DNA of 64,000 nt from Pseudotamlana haliotis (GTDB lineage Bacteria > Bacteroidota > Bacteroidia > Flavobacteriales > Flavobacteriaceae). A program made the position numbers and the translations under genes. Below are positions 26,059 through 35,080 of this stretch, piece after piece. The notes beneath the pieces were generated by a model. The model was not told where the DNA came from. It saw only the letters and a list, made by a program, of their open reading frames with translations, and did not search any database. Position 1 is the stretch's first letter. Every line of letters starts with the position of its first letter. Where the stretch lies: NCBI RefSeq assembly GCF_008806375.1, contig NZ_WAAT01000028.1:62307-126306 (forward strand), in the 5' to 3' direction.

Positions 26059-26982
26059 TTGAAAAATATTTTAGTCATACACTATTCGCAGTCTGGGCAG
26101 CTCACCGAAATATTAAAAAACATCGTGTCGCCGCTTGAACAGGATGTATCAATTCAAGTTGATTTTCATAATATTAAAATGGTAAACGATTTTCCGTTTC
26201 CATGGACCAAAGATAAATTTATGGGGGTGTTTCCTGAAACATTCCTTCAAGAACCGGCAGAAATTTATCCGCCAGATTCTGAAATTCTTAATAAAACTTA
26301 CGATCTAATTATTTTAGGTTATCAAGTTTGGTACTTGTCGCCATCTATTCCTATAAATTCATTTTTAAAAAGTATTGAAGCCAAACAACTTCTTGCAAAC
26401 ACGCCTGTAATTACAGTAAGCGGAAGTAGGAATATGTGGATTATGGCTCAGGAAAAAATAAAGCAGGAACTAAAAACATTACAAGCTAATTTAGTCGGGA
26501 ATATCGCCTTAGTTGATAGACATATTAATCACATTAGTGTGATTACAATTGTACAATGGATGTTCTCTGGAAAGAAGGAACGGTTCTTAAACATTTTTCC
26601 AAAACCAGGGGTGTCTCAGAAAGATATTGATGAAGCGACCAAGTTTGGTGAGGTCATTCTAAACCATATAAATTCTTGTGATTACAGTACCTTACAAGAA
26701 GGGTTGTTAAAAAAAGATGCGGTAAAGATCAAACCTTTTTTAGTAGTCACAGATAAGCGTGGCAACGTTATTTTCAGCAAATGGGCGAAGTTTTTAAAGT
26801 CCAAAGGTGAAATAAATGATGATAAACGTAAGATTTGGGTCAAGATTTTCACGAAATATTTGTTAATTGCCATCTGGGTCATTGCTCCTATCGTTTTTAT
26901 CTTATTTTTGCTAACCTATTTACCAAGCTATAGAAGGATTAAAAGAGAAAAGGTCTATTACGAATCGGTAGCATTAAAATAG
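26059..26982 (+). CDS. darA: DarA-type flavodoxin-like dialkylresorcinol aromatase
   Basis: A 307-residue protein beginning with a flavodoxin-like domain: HYSQSGQLTE at 8-17 is an FMN phosphate-binding loop, and LIILGYQVWYLSPSIP and ITVSGSRNMW follow. The C-terminus has a membrane helix (about 274-292) and a basic end. The order (flavodoxin-like gene directly before a KS III gene) matches darA-darB. In studied dar pathways DarB makes a cyclohexanedione from two acyl chains and DarA oxidises it to the resorcinol. The start is a TTG at 26059; no better start fits the N-terminal strand. It lies 8 bases after the acyltransferase gene and 13 before darB. Confidence 0.85.
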   Translation: MKNILVIHYSQSGQLTEILKNIVSPLEQDVSIQVDFHNIKMVNDFPFPWTKDKFMGVFPETFLQEPAEIYPPDSEILNKTYDLIILGYQVWYLSPSIPINSFLKSIEAKQLLANTPVITVSGSRNMWIMAQEKIKQELKTLQANLVGNIALVDRHINHISVITIVQWMFSGKKERFLNIFPKPGVSQKDIDEATKFGEVILNHINSCDYSTLQEGLLKKDAVKIKPFLVVTDKRGNVIFSKWAKFLKSKGEINDDKRKIWVKIFTKYLLIAIWVIAPIVFILFLLTYLPSYRRIKREKVYYESVALK

Positions 26983-26995
26983 AAGACTTTTACAT

Positions 26996-28129
26996 ATGAA
27001 AGACGTTTACATTACACGAACATCTAAGTTTTTACCGAATAATCCTGTTAGTAATGAGGAAATGGAGTCTAAACTAGGGATGCTTAACGGTAAAGCTTCA
27101 AAAGGAAGACGTATTGTTTTACGCAATAATAAAATTACAACGAGATACTATGCCTTGGATGATCAAGGTAATATGACGCATAATAATGCCGAACTCACCA
27201 AAGAAGCGGTTCAAAATCTTTGTGATGCAGATTTTACTTTACAAGATATCGAACTTTTATCTTGTGGTACTACAAGTCCAGATCAACTCATACCTTCACA
27301 TGCAGCCATGGTTCATGGTGAATTAAAAAATGGAAATTTAGAAGTTAATTCACCTTCAGGCGCTTGTTGTTCTGGTATGAATGCTCTGAAATATGGTTAT
27401 ATGTCAGTCAAATCGAATCAAACGAATAACGCTGTATGTACCGGGTCTGAAAGGTCTTCATCATGGTTGATGTCAAGTACCTATGAAGAGGAAATGAAGC
27501 ATTTGAAAACTTTAGAAGAAGATCCTATTTTAGCCTTTAATAAAGATTTTTTACGCTGGATGCTTTCTGATGGAGCTGGCGCTTTTTTATTAGAAAGTGA
27601 ACCTAAAGGTGAACAACCATTAAAAATCGAATGGATGGAAGGCTATTCTTATGCTTTTGAAATGGATGCCTGTATGTATGCAGGTGGTGAAAAGCAGGAG
27701 GACGGTTCGTTGAAATCGTGGACTGATCATACAGCTGCAGAATGGAGTACCAAATCTTTATTTGCCGTAAAACAAGATGTTAAACTGTTAAGTGAAAATA
27801 TTCTTGTAAAAGGGGTTGATAGCTTTAAAAAAACATTAAAAAAGCACCAATTAAAGCTTACAGATGTCGATTACTATTTACCACATATTTCTTCATACTA
27901 TTTTAAAGAAAGCTTATATCAAGAAATGGTTAATCAGGGCGTTGAAATCCCTTGGGAAAAATGGTTCATGAACTTAAGTAAAGTAGGTAATGTTGGAGCG
28001 GGATCTATTTATTTGATGCTAGAAGAATTGGTGGCTTCAGGGAAACTTAAAAAAGGTGAAAAGATATTATTGTCGGTACCTGAAAGTGCTAGATTTTCTT
28101 ATGCTTACGCACTTTTAACAGTATGTTAG
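26996..28129 (+). CDS. darB: DarB-type ketosynthase III
   Basis: A 377-residue KS III-fold enzyme. The nucleophile lies in GACCSGMNAL (Cys125 most likely, Cys124 adjacent), with the later His in YYLPHISSYYF and Asn in VGNVGAGSIY completing the Cys-His-Asn triad. DarB enzymes condense a beta-keto acyl chain with an enoyl chain and cyclise them to a dialkylcyclohexanedione, the precursor of dialkylresorcinol. Position directly after the DarA-like gene and the size support this over a plain FabH. The next gene starts 3 bases later. Chain lengths and substrates cannot be read from sequence. Confidence 0.88.
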   Translation: MKDVYITRTSKFLPNNPVSNEEMESKLGMLNGKASKGRRIVLRNNKITTRYYALDDQGNMTHNNAELTKEAVQNLCDADFTLQDIELLSCGTTSPDQLIPSHAAMVHGELKNGNLEVNSPSGACCSGMNALKYGYMSVKSNQTNNAVCTGSERSSSWLMSSTYEEEMKHLKTLEEDPILAFNKDFLRWMLSDGAGAFLLESEPKGEQPLKIEWMEGYSYAFEMDACMYAGGEKQEDGSLKSWTDHTAAEWSTKSLFAVKQDVKLLSENILVKGVDSFKKTLKKHQLKLTDVDYYLPHISSYYFKESLYQEMVNQGVEIPWEKWFMNLSKVGNVGAGSIYLMLEELVASGKLKKGEKILLSVPESARFSYAYALLTVC

Positions 28130-28132
28130 CTT

Positions 28133-28570
28133 ATGAACGATAAACAATTACCGCTTAATCAAATCGGCCATCTTATTCCGCAAAAGGCCCCTTTCGTTAT
28201 GGTAGACCACTTGCTAGACTTTACTTCAGATAAAGTGAGCTCTAGTTTTTTAATTTCAAAAGAAAATATCTTTGTTAAAGATGACCAGTTTTTAGAGCCT
28301 GGTCTCATAGAAAACATGGCACAATCGGTAGCCCTGCATACGGGGTATGATTATTTTTTAAAAGGTGAAGCTGCTCCTACAGGTTATATCGGTGCGATAA
28401 AAAAAGTTGAGGTATTTAGTTTGCCTAAATTGAATGATACTATTAGAACTGAAGTAAAAATTCTTCAAGAATTTATGGGTGTGACTATGGTTGAGGTCGC
28501 GGTTTTTAATGCTCATGATGAAAAATTAGCTCAAGCAGAAATGAAAACCGTAATAGCACCAGATGCGTAA
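28133..28570 (+). CDS. FabZ-like hotdog protein lacking the catalytic His
   Basis: A 145-residue hotdog-fold protein resembling FabZ at its start (LIPQKAPFVMVDHLLDF) and at LIENMAQSVALHTGYDYF. The usual block with the catalytic histidine (GHFPGxPxxPG) is shortened to FLEPG, so the His is missing, while the acidic residue of the helix (Glu60 in ENMAQ) is kept. In FabA/FabZ dimers each site uses the His of one subunit and the acid of the other, so this protein may work only with a His-bearing partner such as the product at 40843. It overlaps the next gene by 8 bases. Confidence 0.78.
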   Translation: MNDKQLPLNQIGHLIPQKAPFVMVDHLLDFTSDKVSSSFLISKENIFVKDDQFLEPGLIENMAQSVALHTGYDYFLKGEAAPTGYIGAIKKVEVFSLPKLNDTIRTEVKILQEFMGVTMVEVAVFNAHDEKLAQAEMKTVIAPDA

Positions 28571-29024
28571 TATTCAATCCCTTGATATCAAAAAATTCCT
28601 TCCGCATAGGGCGCCATTTTTAATGGTAGACTATGTCATTTCTATTACAGATGAACATGTAGCGACAGCTTTTGAAATTCGAGAGGATGATATTTTTGTG
28701 GTGGATGGACTTTTTAGTGAAGTGGGATTGGTTGAAAATGCTGCACAAACCTGTTCTTCCATAGTTGGAAAAAGTTATTTTGATGAGGATGACATTGAAG
28801 GGAAAGGCGCAAAACTCATTGGTTTTATTAGCGCTATTAAAAGTGTGAAAGTTAGTGCCTGCCCAAAAGTTGGGGAAACCATCAGGTCTGATGCTAATTT
28901 AGTCTCTCGCTTTGATGCCGATGATTACAGCATATGCACCTTATCATGTACCGTTTCTACTTCAGGTAAAGAATTATTATCTTGTGTTTTGAATTTGTTT
29001 ATTCAAAAAATAGATGAATATTAA
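28563..29024 (+). CDS. Second FabZ-like hotdog protein lacking the catalytic His
   Basis: This 153-residue hotdog protein starts like FabZ (FLPHRAPFLMVDYVISI). It has the same shortened loop as its upstream neighbour (VDGLFSEVGLVENAAQ): no HFPG histidine, but Glu58 in the ENAAQ helix. The two genes are probably an old duplication, though clearly diverged. A role as dehydratase subunit in polyene or resorcinol chain building is inferred from the operon. It overlaps the upstream gene by 8 bases and is followed after 3 bases by an uncharacterised gene. Confidence 0.75.
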   Translation: MRNIQSLDIKKFLPHRAPFLMVDYVISITDEHVATAFEIREDDIFVVDGLFSEVGLVENAAQTCSSIVGKSYFDEDDIEGKGAKLIGFISAIKSVKVSACPKVGETIRSDANLVSRFDADDYSICTLSCTVSTSGKELLSCVLNLFIQKIDEY

Positions 29025-29027
29025 GTT

Positions 29028-29435
29028 ATGAAGAAACAAGATGTACCTCAGGATAAAAGTAGTTTAGAAACCACCAATTCAAAAGAATTGTGTTATGCGG
29101 TTAACGAAGATGGTGAATATACTACAGCGCACAGTTCGGGCTGGGCACCTAAAACCATTGCTTTAGATAATGCTATTGCTGAAATTAATGAACGCATCGC
29201 ACATGCTAAAGAAAACGTAGAGCAGGGGAAATCTAGTCCTTTAGAATATTATATGGAAGTTCATAAAATGGATATCGGTATTCTAGCTAGCTACGTAGGA
29301 CTTTGGAAATGGCGTGTAAAACGTCATTTTAAACCCAAAGTTTTTAATAAGTTATCAAATAAAATACTTCAAAAATACGCTGATGTTTTTGAAATCACTA
29401 TAGAGGAATTAAAAGAGATAAAGCATGGAAATTAA
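29028..29435 (+). CDS. Uncharacterised operon protein (135 aa)
   Basis: This 135-residue soluble protein is not one I recognise. The first half is polar with YAVNEDGEYTTAHSSGW and a Glu/Asn-rich helix. The middle has SPLEYYMEVHKMDIGILASY, and the C-terminus is a basic then acidic helical region (WRVKRHFKPKVF, ITIEELKEI) that could form an HTH-like fold. There is no signal or membrane helix. It overlaps the BtrH-like gene by 11 bases, implying translational coupling and perhaps a physical partnership. Confidence 0.75.
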   Translation: MKKQDVPQDKSSLETTNSKELCYAVNEDGEYTTAHSSGWAPKTIALDNAIAEINERIAHAKENVEQGKSSPLEYYMEVHKMDIGILASYVGLWKWRVKRHFKPKVFNKLSNKILQKYADVFEITIEELKEIKHGN

Positions 29436-30432
29436 ATTTACACACCATCAATCGGCACATTGTGAGAATGGTGTTGTATCTAACTTAATGAAGCATAATG
29501 GCTTTGATGTTAGTGAGCCTATGGTATTTGGAATAGGTTCCGGATTGCTTTTTTGTTACATTCCTTTTTTAAAGGTCAATCATGCACCTGCCATAACCTA
29601 TCGTGCGATGCCTGGTGCTATTTTTAAACGTTTTGCTAAACGCGTAGGGATAAAAATTAAGCATGAAAAGTTTAAGAGTCCGCAAAAAGCCAAAGCCAGA
29701 TTAGATGAGAATCTTCAAAACAACAATCCGGTAGGTTTGCAAGTCGGGGTCTATAACCTCGAGTACTTTCCTGATGAATACCGCTTTCATTTCAATGCGC
29801 ACAACTTAGTGGTTTACGGCAAGGAAGATTCGAATTATCTCATTAGTGACCCCGTTATGGAAACCGTAACGACGCTTAGTGATAAACAACTTGAAAAAGT
29901 AAGATTTGCCAAAGGCGCTTTTGCTCCTAAAGGTCATATTTATTACCCAACTGGTTTTCCTGACACTTTAAGTTTAGAATCGGCCATTAAAAAAGGCATC
30001 AAGCATACTTGTAAAGATATGTTGGCTCCTGTTCCTATTGTTGGGGTGAAGGGTATTCGCATGGTAGCCAAACTGATTCGTAAATGGCCAAAGAAGAAAG
30101 GGGTTCGTAAAGCCAATCACTATCTGGGGCAGATTGTAAGAATGCAGGAGGAAATTGGTACCGGTGGCGGCGGTTTTCGTTATATTTATGCCGCTTTTCT
30201 ACAAGAAGCGAGTAAAGTTTTAAAAAATGATACCTTAGCAGAATTATCTAAAGAAATGACCGTAATTGGTGATTTATGGCGTGATTTTGCACTAGACCTT
30301 TCACGCATTTATAGAAATAGAAAAGCAAAGATGGACGCTTATAACGATGTCGCGTCACAATTGGAAGCCATTGCTGAAAAGGAAGAATTGTTTTTTAAAA
30401 AATTAAGGAAAGCCATAAAGAACGATGATTAA
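29425..30432 (+). CDS. BtrH N-terminal-domain protein (putative acyl transferase)
   Basis: A 335-residue protein opening with SAHCENGVVSNLMKHNG and FGIGSGLLFCYIP, the signature of the BtrH N-terminal domain, a cysteine-peptidase-like fold. BtrH of butirosin biosynthesis moves an acyl group from a carrier protein to an amine, with a Cys near the N-terminus; Cys13 in HCENG is the likely counterpart. Further blocks are FNAHNLVVYGKEDSNYLISDPV and GTGGGGFRYIYAAFLQEAS. In an operon with two carrier proteins this suggests a second ACP-dependent transfer step. It overlaps genes on both sides (11 and 8 bases). Confidence 0.78.
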   Translation: MEIKFTHHQSAHCENGVVSNLMKHNGFDVSEPMVFGIGSGLLFCYIPFLKVNHAPAITYRAMPGAIFKRFAKRVGIKIKHEKFKSPQKAKARLDENLQNNNPVGLQVGVYNLEYFPDEYRFHFNAHNLVVYGKEDSNYLISDPVMETVTTLSDKQLEKVRFAKGAFAPKGHIYYPTGFPDTLSLESAIKKGIKHTCKDMLAPVPIVGVKGIRMVAKLIRKWPKKKGVRKANHYLGQIVRMQEEIGTGGGGFRYIYAAFLQEASKVLKNDTLAELSKEMTVIGDLWRDFALDLSRIYRNRKAKMDAYNDVASQLEAIAEKEELFFKKLRKAIKNDD

Positions 30433-31168
30433 TATTGAACAAATTTCTAAAAAATATAAATCTGCTGAATCGTATTCGGTTAAGGATTTAGATTTGTTCA
30501 TTGCTGAAAAAGAAATTTTTGGCTTGCTTGGACCTAACGGTGCGGGAAAAACGACCTTGATCTCCATGTTGTGTTCACTCATTAAACCAACTTCAGGGGC
30601 TTTCACTATTAATGGTTTGAATTATAAAAATCATAAAAATCAATTAAAACAACTTATAGGCATTGTACCTCAAGAGTACGCTTTATACCCAACACTTACA
30701 GCTTTTGAAAATTTAAAATACTTTGGAAGTATGTACGGTTTAAAAGGGAAAAGTTTAGATGATAAAATCAAAGACAAACTCGATCAATTAGGCTTGTTAA
30801 AGTTTTCAGATAAAAAAATAGAAACCTTTTCAGGAGGGATGAAACGTCGTGTAAACCTCATTGCTAGCTTGCTGCATGAACCACGTGTGCTGTTTTTAGA
30901 TGAACCTACAGTAGGGGTAGATGTGCAGTCGAAAAACGTCATCATAGATTTTCTTCAGAATTTAAATCAAGCCGGTGCTACAATCATTTATACCTCACAT
31001 CACTTAAATGAAGCCGAATTGTTTTGTACTAAAGTAGCGATTATTGACCAAGGGAAACTCATTGCAGAAGGCAAGCCGAAAGCCTTAGTAGAAAGTCAAG
31101 AAGGCGCCCATAATTTAGAAGATGTGTTTTTAGGATTAACGGGTAAAGGATTAAGAGATAGTGCATAA
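30425..31168 (+). CDS. ABC-2 type transporter ATP-binding protein
   Basis: A 247-residue ATPase subunit: Walker [10 protein letters not shown], the signature [11 protein letters not shown], Walker [13 protein letters not shown] and the switch His in [10 protein letters not shown]. The profile is that of ABC-2 exporters for lipids, polysaccharides or drugs. It overlaps the BtrH-like gene by 8 bases and the permease gene by 8 bases, so the two subunits are surely a pair. In this operon the exporter could move the pigment or an intermediate across the inner membrane. Confidence 0.93.
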   Translation: MINIEQISKKYKSAESYSVKDLDLFIAEKEIFGLLGPNGAGKTTLISMLCSLIKPTSGAFTINGLNYKNHKNQLKQLIGIVPQEYALYPTLTAFENLKYFGSMYGLKGKSLDDKIKDKLDQLGLLKFSDKKIETFSGGMKRRVNLIASLLHEPRVLFLDEPTVGVDVQSKNVIIDFLQNLNQAGATIIYTSHHLNEAELFCTKVAIIDQGKLIAEGKPKALVESQEGAHNLEDVFLGLTGKGLRDSA

Positions 31169-32426
31169 ACTTTGGGCCTCAACATATAAGGAACTGTTAT
31201 TACTAAGTCGAGATATTGGTGGTGTAGCGATTTTATTCGTGATGCCGTTGGTCTTGATAATTACTGTGACTCTTATACAAGATAGCACCTTTAAAACGGT
31301 TTCAGATACTAATATTCCTATCATATTAGTAAATAATGATAAAGGAGACGTTTCAAAAACCATTGAAGAAGGACTAGAAACGGCTAATGCTTTTAAAATT
31401 ATTTCAGATAAAACCGAAGCACAAGCTAAAGAATTGGTGTATAAAGGCACTTACCAATTAGCCATTGTCATTCCGGAAAATTTATCGGTTGACCTCGAGC
31501 GAAAGGTCAATCAAAATGTAAGCAGTATTATCGCTAAATTCATGATGGAAGAAACGTCAGAAGAAGATTTAGTTGAGATTCCTAAAAAAGAAGTGCGCCT
31601 TTATTTTGATCCAGCAACGCAGCAGTCTTTTAAGTCTTCCGTGAAAAACGGTATTGATAAAATGGTGTCTCAAATAGAAACAGAATCTATTTACAAAGCC
31701 TTTCAAAAGCAAATCACTGACGACCCTTCCGAAGCTATTTTTGAAACTGAAAACTATATAACCTTCAAAGAAGTACTCGCAAAAAAGGGCGATCAAGTAT
31801 TGTTACCTAACTCGGTGCAACATAATGTGCCAGCTTGGACACTCTTTGCCATCTTTTTTATCATCGTGCCACTTTCCATCAATATCGTGAAGGAGAAAAG
31901 TCAGGGCACCTTTGTTCGCTTACGTACTAACCCCGTGTCTTATACCACGGTTTTAGCTGGTAAGACCTTAGTGTATTTAGTGGTTTGTATCATTCAATTT
32001 ATATTGATGCTCCTGGTGGGGATTTTCGTTTTCCCTGAGATAGGCTTGCCTACTTTAGATGTGTCAGGACGCTTGCCTTTATTACTGTTAGTAACTATTT
32101 TTACAGGATTGGCAGCTATTGGTTTAGGGTTGTTATTAGGAACCATAGCAACAACGCAAGAACAATCTGCCCCTTTTGGCGCCACCTTAGTGGTTATCTT
32201 GGCTGCCCTTGGAGGTGTGTGGGTGCCTGTTTTTATTATGCCGGAAATCATGCAAATATTATCAAATATTTCACCCATGAATTGGGGTTTAAATGCCTAT
32301 CTTGATATCTTTTTAAGACATACCAGCCTTGTGGAGATTCTCCCTGAGTTAGGTTTGCTATTTTTGTTTTTTATAGCAACCACTTTAATTGCCATAATAT
32401 ATAATGAAAAGAAACATGCCGTCTAA
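31161..32426 (+). CDS. ABC-2 type transporter permease
   Basis: A 421-residue membrane protein of the ABC-2 / DrrB-YhgE-like type. One N-terminal helix (about 14-32) is followed by a large extracytoplasmic domain (about 35-225) and then five or six closely packed helices (about 228-415), including WTLFAIFFIIVPLSINIVKEK and PMNWGLNAYLDIFLR. The start is a GTG at 31161 within the end of the ATPase gene. Only one permease gene is present, so the transporter is probably a homodimer of this subunit with the ATPase. Confidence 0.88.
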   Translation: MHKLWASTYKELLLLSRDIGGVAILFVMPLVLIITVTLIQDSTFKTVSDTNIPIILVNNDKGDVSKTIEEGLETANAFKIISDKTEAQAKELVYKGTYQLAIVIPENLSVDLERKVNQNVSSIIAKFMMEETSEEDLVEIPKKEVRLYFDPATQQSFKSSVKNGIDKMVSQIETESIYKAFQKQITDDPSEAIFETENYITFKEVLAKKGDQVLLPNSVQHNVPAWTLFAIFFIIVPLSINIVKEKSQGTFVRLRTNPVSYTTVLAGKTLVYLVVCIIQFILMLLVGIFVFPEIGLPTLDVSGRLPLLLLVTIFTGLAAIGLGLLLGTIATTQEQSAPFGATLVVILAALGGVWVPVFIMPEIMQILSNISPMNWGLNAYLDIFLRHTSLVEILPELGLLFLFFIATTLIAIIYNEKKHAV

Positions 32427-32850
32427 GCACAAAGAAATTGAACATATTAGTGAAGTGAGAGTGCGTTTTGTTGAAACCGACCCGTTGGGAATCGTTTGGC
32501 ACGGCAATTATATTCAATATTTTGAGGATGGTAGAGAGTCCTTCGGAAGGGAGCATGGTATTTCGTATTTAAATCAGAAAGAACACGGTTTTGCAACACC
32601 TATTATAAAATCAAGTACCGACCATAAGAGACCATTACGTTACGGCGATGTGGCAACGATTAAAACCATTTATGTAGATAGTCCAGCGGCAAAAATGATT
32701 TTTAGATACGAAATCTATAATCAAAATAAAGCGTTGGTTTGCACTGGAGAAACCGTTCAGGTTTTTGTAGATGATATTGGTAATGGCGAACTGTGGTTAA
32801 ATATTCCGGAGTTTTTTATGGACTGGAAAAAACAAGTAGGACTCCTTTAA
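32416..32850 (+). CDS. Acyl-CoA/ACP thioesterase (4HBT, YbgC-like)
   Basis: A 144-residue hotdog thioesterase with RVRFVETDPLGIVWHGNYIQYFEDGRE, the 4HBT active-site block with its Asp and the Gly-x-x-x-H-x-x-Y-x-x-Y pattern. Such enzymes release acids from acyl-CoA or acyl-ACP; here it may clear stalled chains or free a chain for the acyl transfer step. An ATG at 32404 would add four residues; I prefer 32416, which reduces the overlap with the permease gene to 11 bases. An 18-base gap follows. Confidence 0.87.
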   Translation: MPSKHKEIEHISEVRVRFVETDPLGIVWHGNYIQYFEDGRESFGREHGISYLNQKEHGFATPIIKSSTDHKRPLRYGDVATIKTIYVDSPAAKMIFRYEIYNQNKALVCTGETVQVFVDDIGNGELWLNIPEFFMDWKKQVGLL

Positions 32851-32868
32851 ATTAAGATTAATAAAGCA

Positions 32869-34014
32869 TTGCATAAAGTTCACGTTTCATATAATAATAT
32901 CGTTTCTGCTCTCGGTTTTTCAACCGATGAGGTTGTTAAAAATATAGCTTCCGGGAAAACCGGACTTCAGGTTATTGATGATAAAAATATTTTTCAAGAA
33001 GCGTTTTGTGGAGCCCTGATAGATAATCAAGCTTTAGATTCAGCTTTTAATACACTAGCGCCACAAAAGGACTATACACGCTTAGAAAAAATGATGATTA
33101 CCTCTTTAAATGAAGTGGTAAAATCTTCAGGTATAGACTTAAATGAACGAGTTGGCCTTATCATTTCAAGTACAAAAGGTAATATTGATGTTTTAGAGCC
33201 TAATAATCCCTTTGATGATTCTCGAGCTTACCTAGCAGAGTTAGGGCAACAAATCAAATCTTATTTCAATTTTAAAAACGAAGCCATAGTGGTTTCTAAC
33301 GCTTGCGTTTCGGGAGTATTGGCGGTTTCAATAGCAAAACGTTATATCGATTACGGCGTTTATGATCATGTATTTATAGCTAGCGGAGATGTGGTGAGTG
33401 CCTTTACGTTGTCTGGCTTTCATTCGTTTCAGGCTTTAAGTAAAGCACCTTGTAAGCCCTACGATGCCAATCGTATAGGGATAAATATCGGTGAAGTAGC
33501 CGCTTCGGCACTAATCACAAATGATACAAACAGCCTTTCAAATGATGCCGTTGAGGTTTTAGGTGAAGGCTCAAGTAATGATGCTAATCACATTTCAGGG
33601 CCTTCAAGAACAGGTGAAGGGCTTTATCGTAGCATGCAATTGGCTTTTAAAGAAGCGCAAATCACTTCAAAAGACGTCGACTATATTTCCGCACACGGCA
33701 CAGCTACCTTGTTTAATGATGAAATGGAGGCCATTGCCTTTAATCGTATGGACTTGGCTGAGGTACCACTTAATAGTTTGAAAGGTTATTTCGGACATAC
33801 ACTTGGGGCTTCAGGACTCGTTGAAACTATTGTTGGGATGCAGTCTTTAAAAAACCAAACGCTCTATAAATCGGCTGGTTTTGAAACTTTAGGGGTCACA
33901 CAACCACTAAATATTATAGAAAAAACAGAACAAAAACCATTACAAATATTTTTAAAAACAGCCTCTGGTTTCGGGGGGTGTAACACCGCAGTATTATTTA
34001 AAAAAGTAAATTAA
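32869..34014 (+). CDS. Beta-ketoacyl-ACP synthase (KAS I/II type)
   Basis: A 381-residue condensing enzyme with an intact Cys-His-His set: Cys146 in VVSNACVSGVLAV, His in YISAHGTATLFNDE and His in YFGHTLGASGLVE. It elongates an ACP-bound chain with malonyl-ACP. It is more diverged from FabF than the second enzyme at 35989, so the two may serve different chains (alkyl versus polyene). The start is a TTG at 32869, needed to keep the first beta strand VHVSYNNIVSALG. The methyltransferase gene follows after 3 bases. Confidence 0.9.
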   Translation: MHKVHVSYNNIVSALGFSTDEVVKNIASGKTGLQVIDDKNIFQEAFCGALIDNQALDSAFNTLAPQKDYTRLEKMMITSLNEVVKSSGIDLNERVGLIISSTKGNIDVLEPNNPFDDSRAYLAELGQQIKSYFNFKNEAIVVSNACVSGVLAVSIAKRYIDYGVYDHVFIASGDVVSAFTLSGFHSFQALSKAPCKPYDANRIGINIGEVAASALITNDTNSLSNDAVEVLGEGSSNDANHISGPSRTGEGLYRSMQLAFKEAQITSKDVDYISAHGTATLFNDEMEAIAFNRMDLAEVPLNSLKGYFGHTLGASGLVETIVGMQSLKNQTLYKSAGFETLGVTQPLNIIEKTEQKPLQIFLKTASGFGGCNTAVLFKKVN

Positions 34015-34017
34015 AAT

Positions 34018-35079
34018 ATGTCAAATCAAAGCATTAAAGCTATAGACGCTATTCAGGAAGCTCAAAAAATTGCCTTTGCACCATTCGTTTTTCAAGCGGT
34101 TGTGGCCCTTCGAAAACTGGGTGTTTTCCAACTTATTTTTGATCGCCGAAGTAAAGGAGGGATCACACTTGAAGAACTTTCTGAAAAACTAGATATTAGT
34201 GATTATGGCATTGGCGTGTTATTAGAAATTTCAGAATCCTCAGAGATTGTTAGTCAAAGCGAAACCGGTCATTATGAGTTAACAACGACAGGTTATTTTT
34301 TAGCTTTTAACGAAACGGTAAATGTGAATATTAACTTCACGAATGAAGTGTGCTATAAAGGTTTGTTTCATTTAGATGAAGCCATTAAAACAGGGAAACC
34401 TGAAGGTTTGAAAGAACTAGGAGCGTGGAAGACTATATATGAAGGCTTGTCAAAATTAACACCTTTACAACAGAAATCATGGTTTGAGTTTGATCACCAT
34501 TATTCTGATGATATTTTTAGTGATGCGGTGAAATTTGTGTTTGAAAAAGATAGAAAAAACATCTTTGATATTGGTGCTAATACCGGAAAGTTCACTATTA
34601 AATGCTGCCAAAGTAACGATGCTGCACACATGACCATGATTGACCTTCCGGGGCAGTTAAATAAAGCTTTAAAAAATGTAAAAGATGCTGGTTTTGAAAA
34701 TCGTGTGACTGGTCATGAAATTGATTGGCTGTCTGAAAATCCACAAATTCCAACTGGAGCAGATACCATTTGGATGAGTCAGTTTTTAGATTGTTTTTCC
34801 AAAGGAGAAATTTATAAAGTGCTGAAAACTTGTGTAGATGCCATGGATGATGATGCCGAGTTAATCATTGTCGAAACTTTTACCGATAGACAAAAATTTG
34901 ATAATGCGAAGTTTATTTTAGAGGCGACCTCTATTTACTTTACGGCTTTAGCCAATGGGAACTCTAAAATGTATAAGGCCACCGAGTTTATGGATATCGC
35001 TGCTGCTGCAGGTTTAGAACTTCAAGAGGATATTGCTTTTGGAGAGTATCACACCATGCTTACTTTCAATAAAAAATAA
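34018..35079 (+). CDS. SAM-dependent O-methyltransferase-like protein
   Basis: A 353-residue class I methyltransferase of the plant/polyketide O-methyltransferase type. An N-terminal winged-helix dimerisation domain (about 10-100, GVFQLIF and LSEKLDISDYGIGVLLEIS) is followed by a Rossmann domain with the SAM loop IFDIGANTGKF, MIDLPGQL, and TIWMSQFLDCFSKGEI before the last strands. It may methylate the aryl or resorcinol part, as methyltransferases do in aryl-polyene and flexirubin pathways. It ends 1 base before the KS-fragment gene. Confidence 0.85.
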   Translation: MSNQSIKAIDAIQEAQKIAFAPFVFQAVVALRKLGVFQLIFDRRSKGGITLEELSEKLDISDYGIGVLLEISESSEIVSQSETGHYELTTTGYFLAFNETVNVNINFTNEVCYKGLFHLDEAIKTGKPEGLKELGAWKTIYEGLSKLTPLQQKSWFEFDHHYSDDIFSDAVKFVFEKDRKNIFDIGANTGKFTIKCCQSNDAAHMTMIDLPGQLNKALKNVKDAGFENRVTGHEIDWLSENPQIPTGADTIWMSQFLDCFSKGEIYKVLKTCVDAMDDDAELIIVETFTDRQKFDNAKFILEATSIYFTALANGNSKMYKATEFMDIAAAAGLELQEDIAFGEYHTMLTFNKK

Positions 35080-35080
35080 C

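Noticed and set aside
35033-35080. Upstream start of the KS-fragment gene
   Set aside because: The extra 16 codons lie inside the methyltransferase gene; the ATG at 35081 is one base after its stop and fits the operon spacing.
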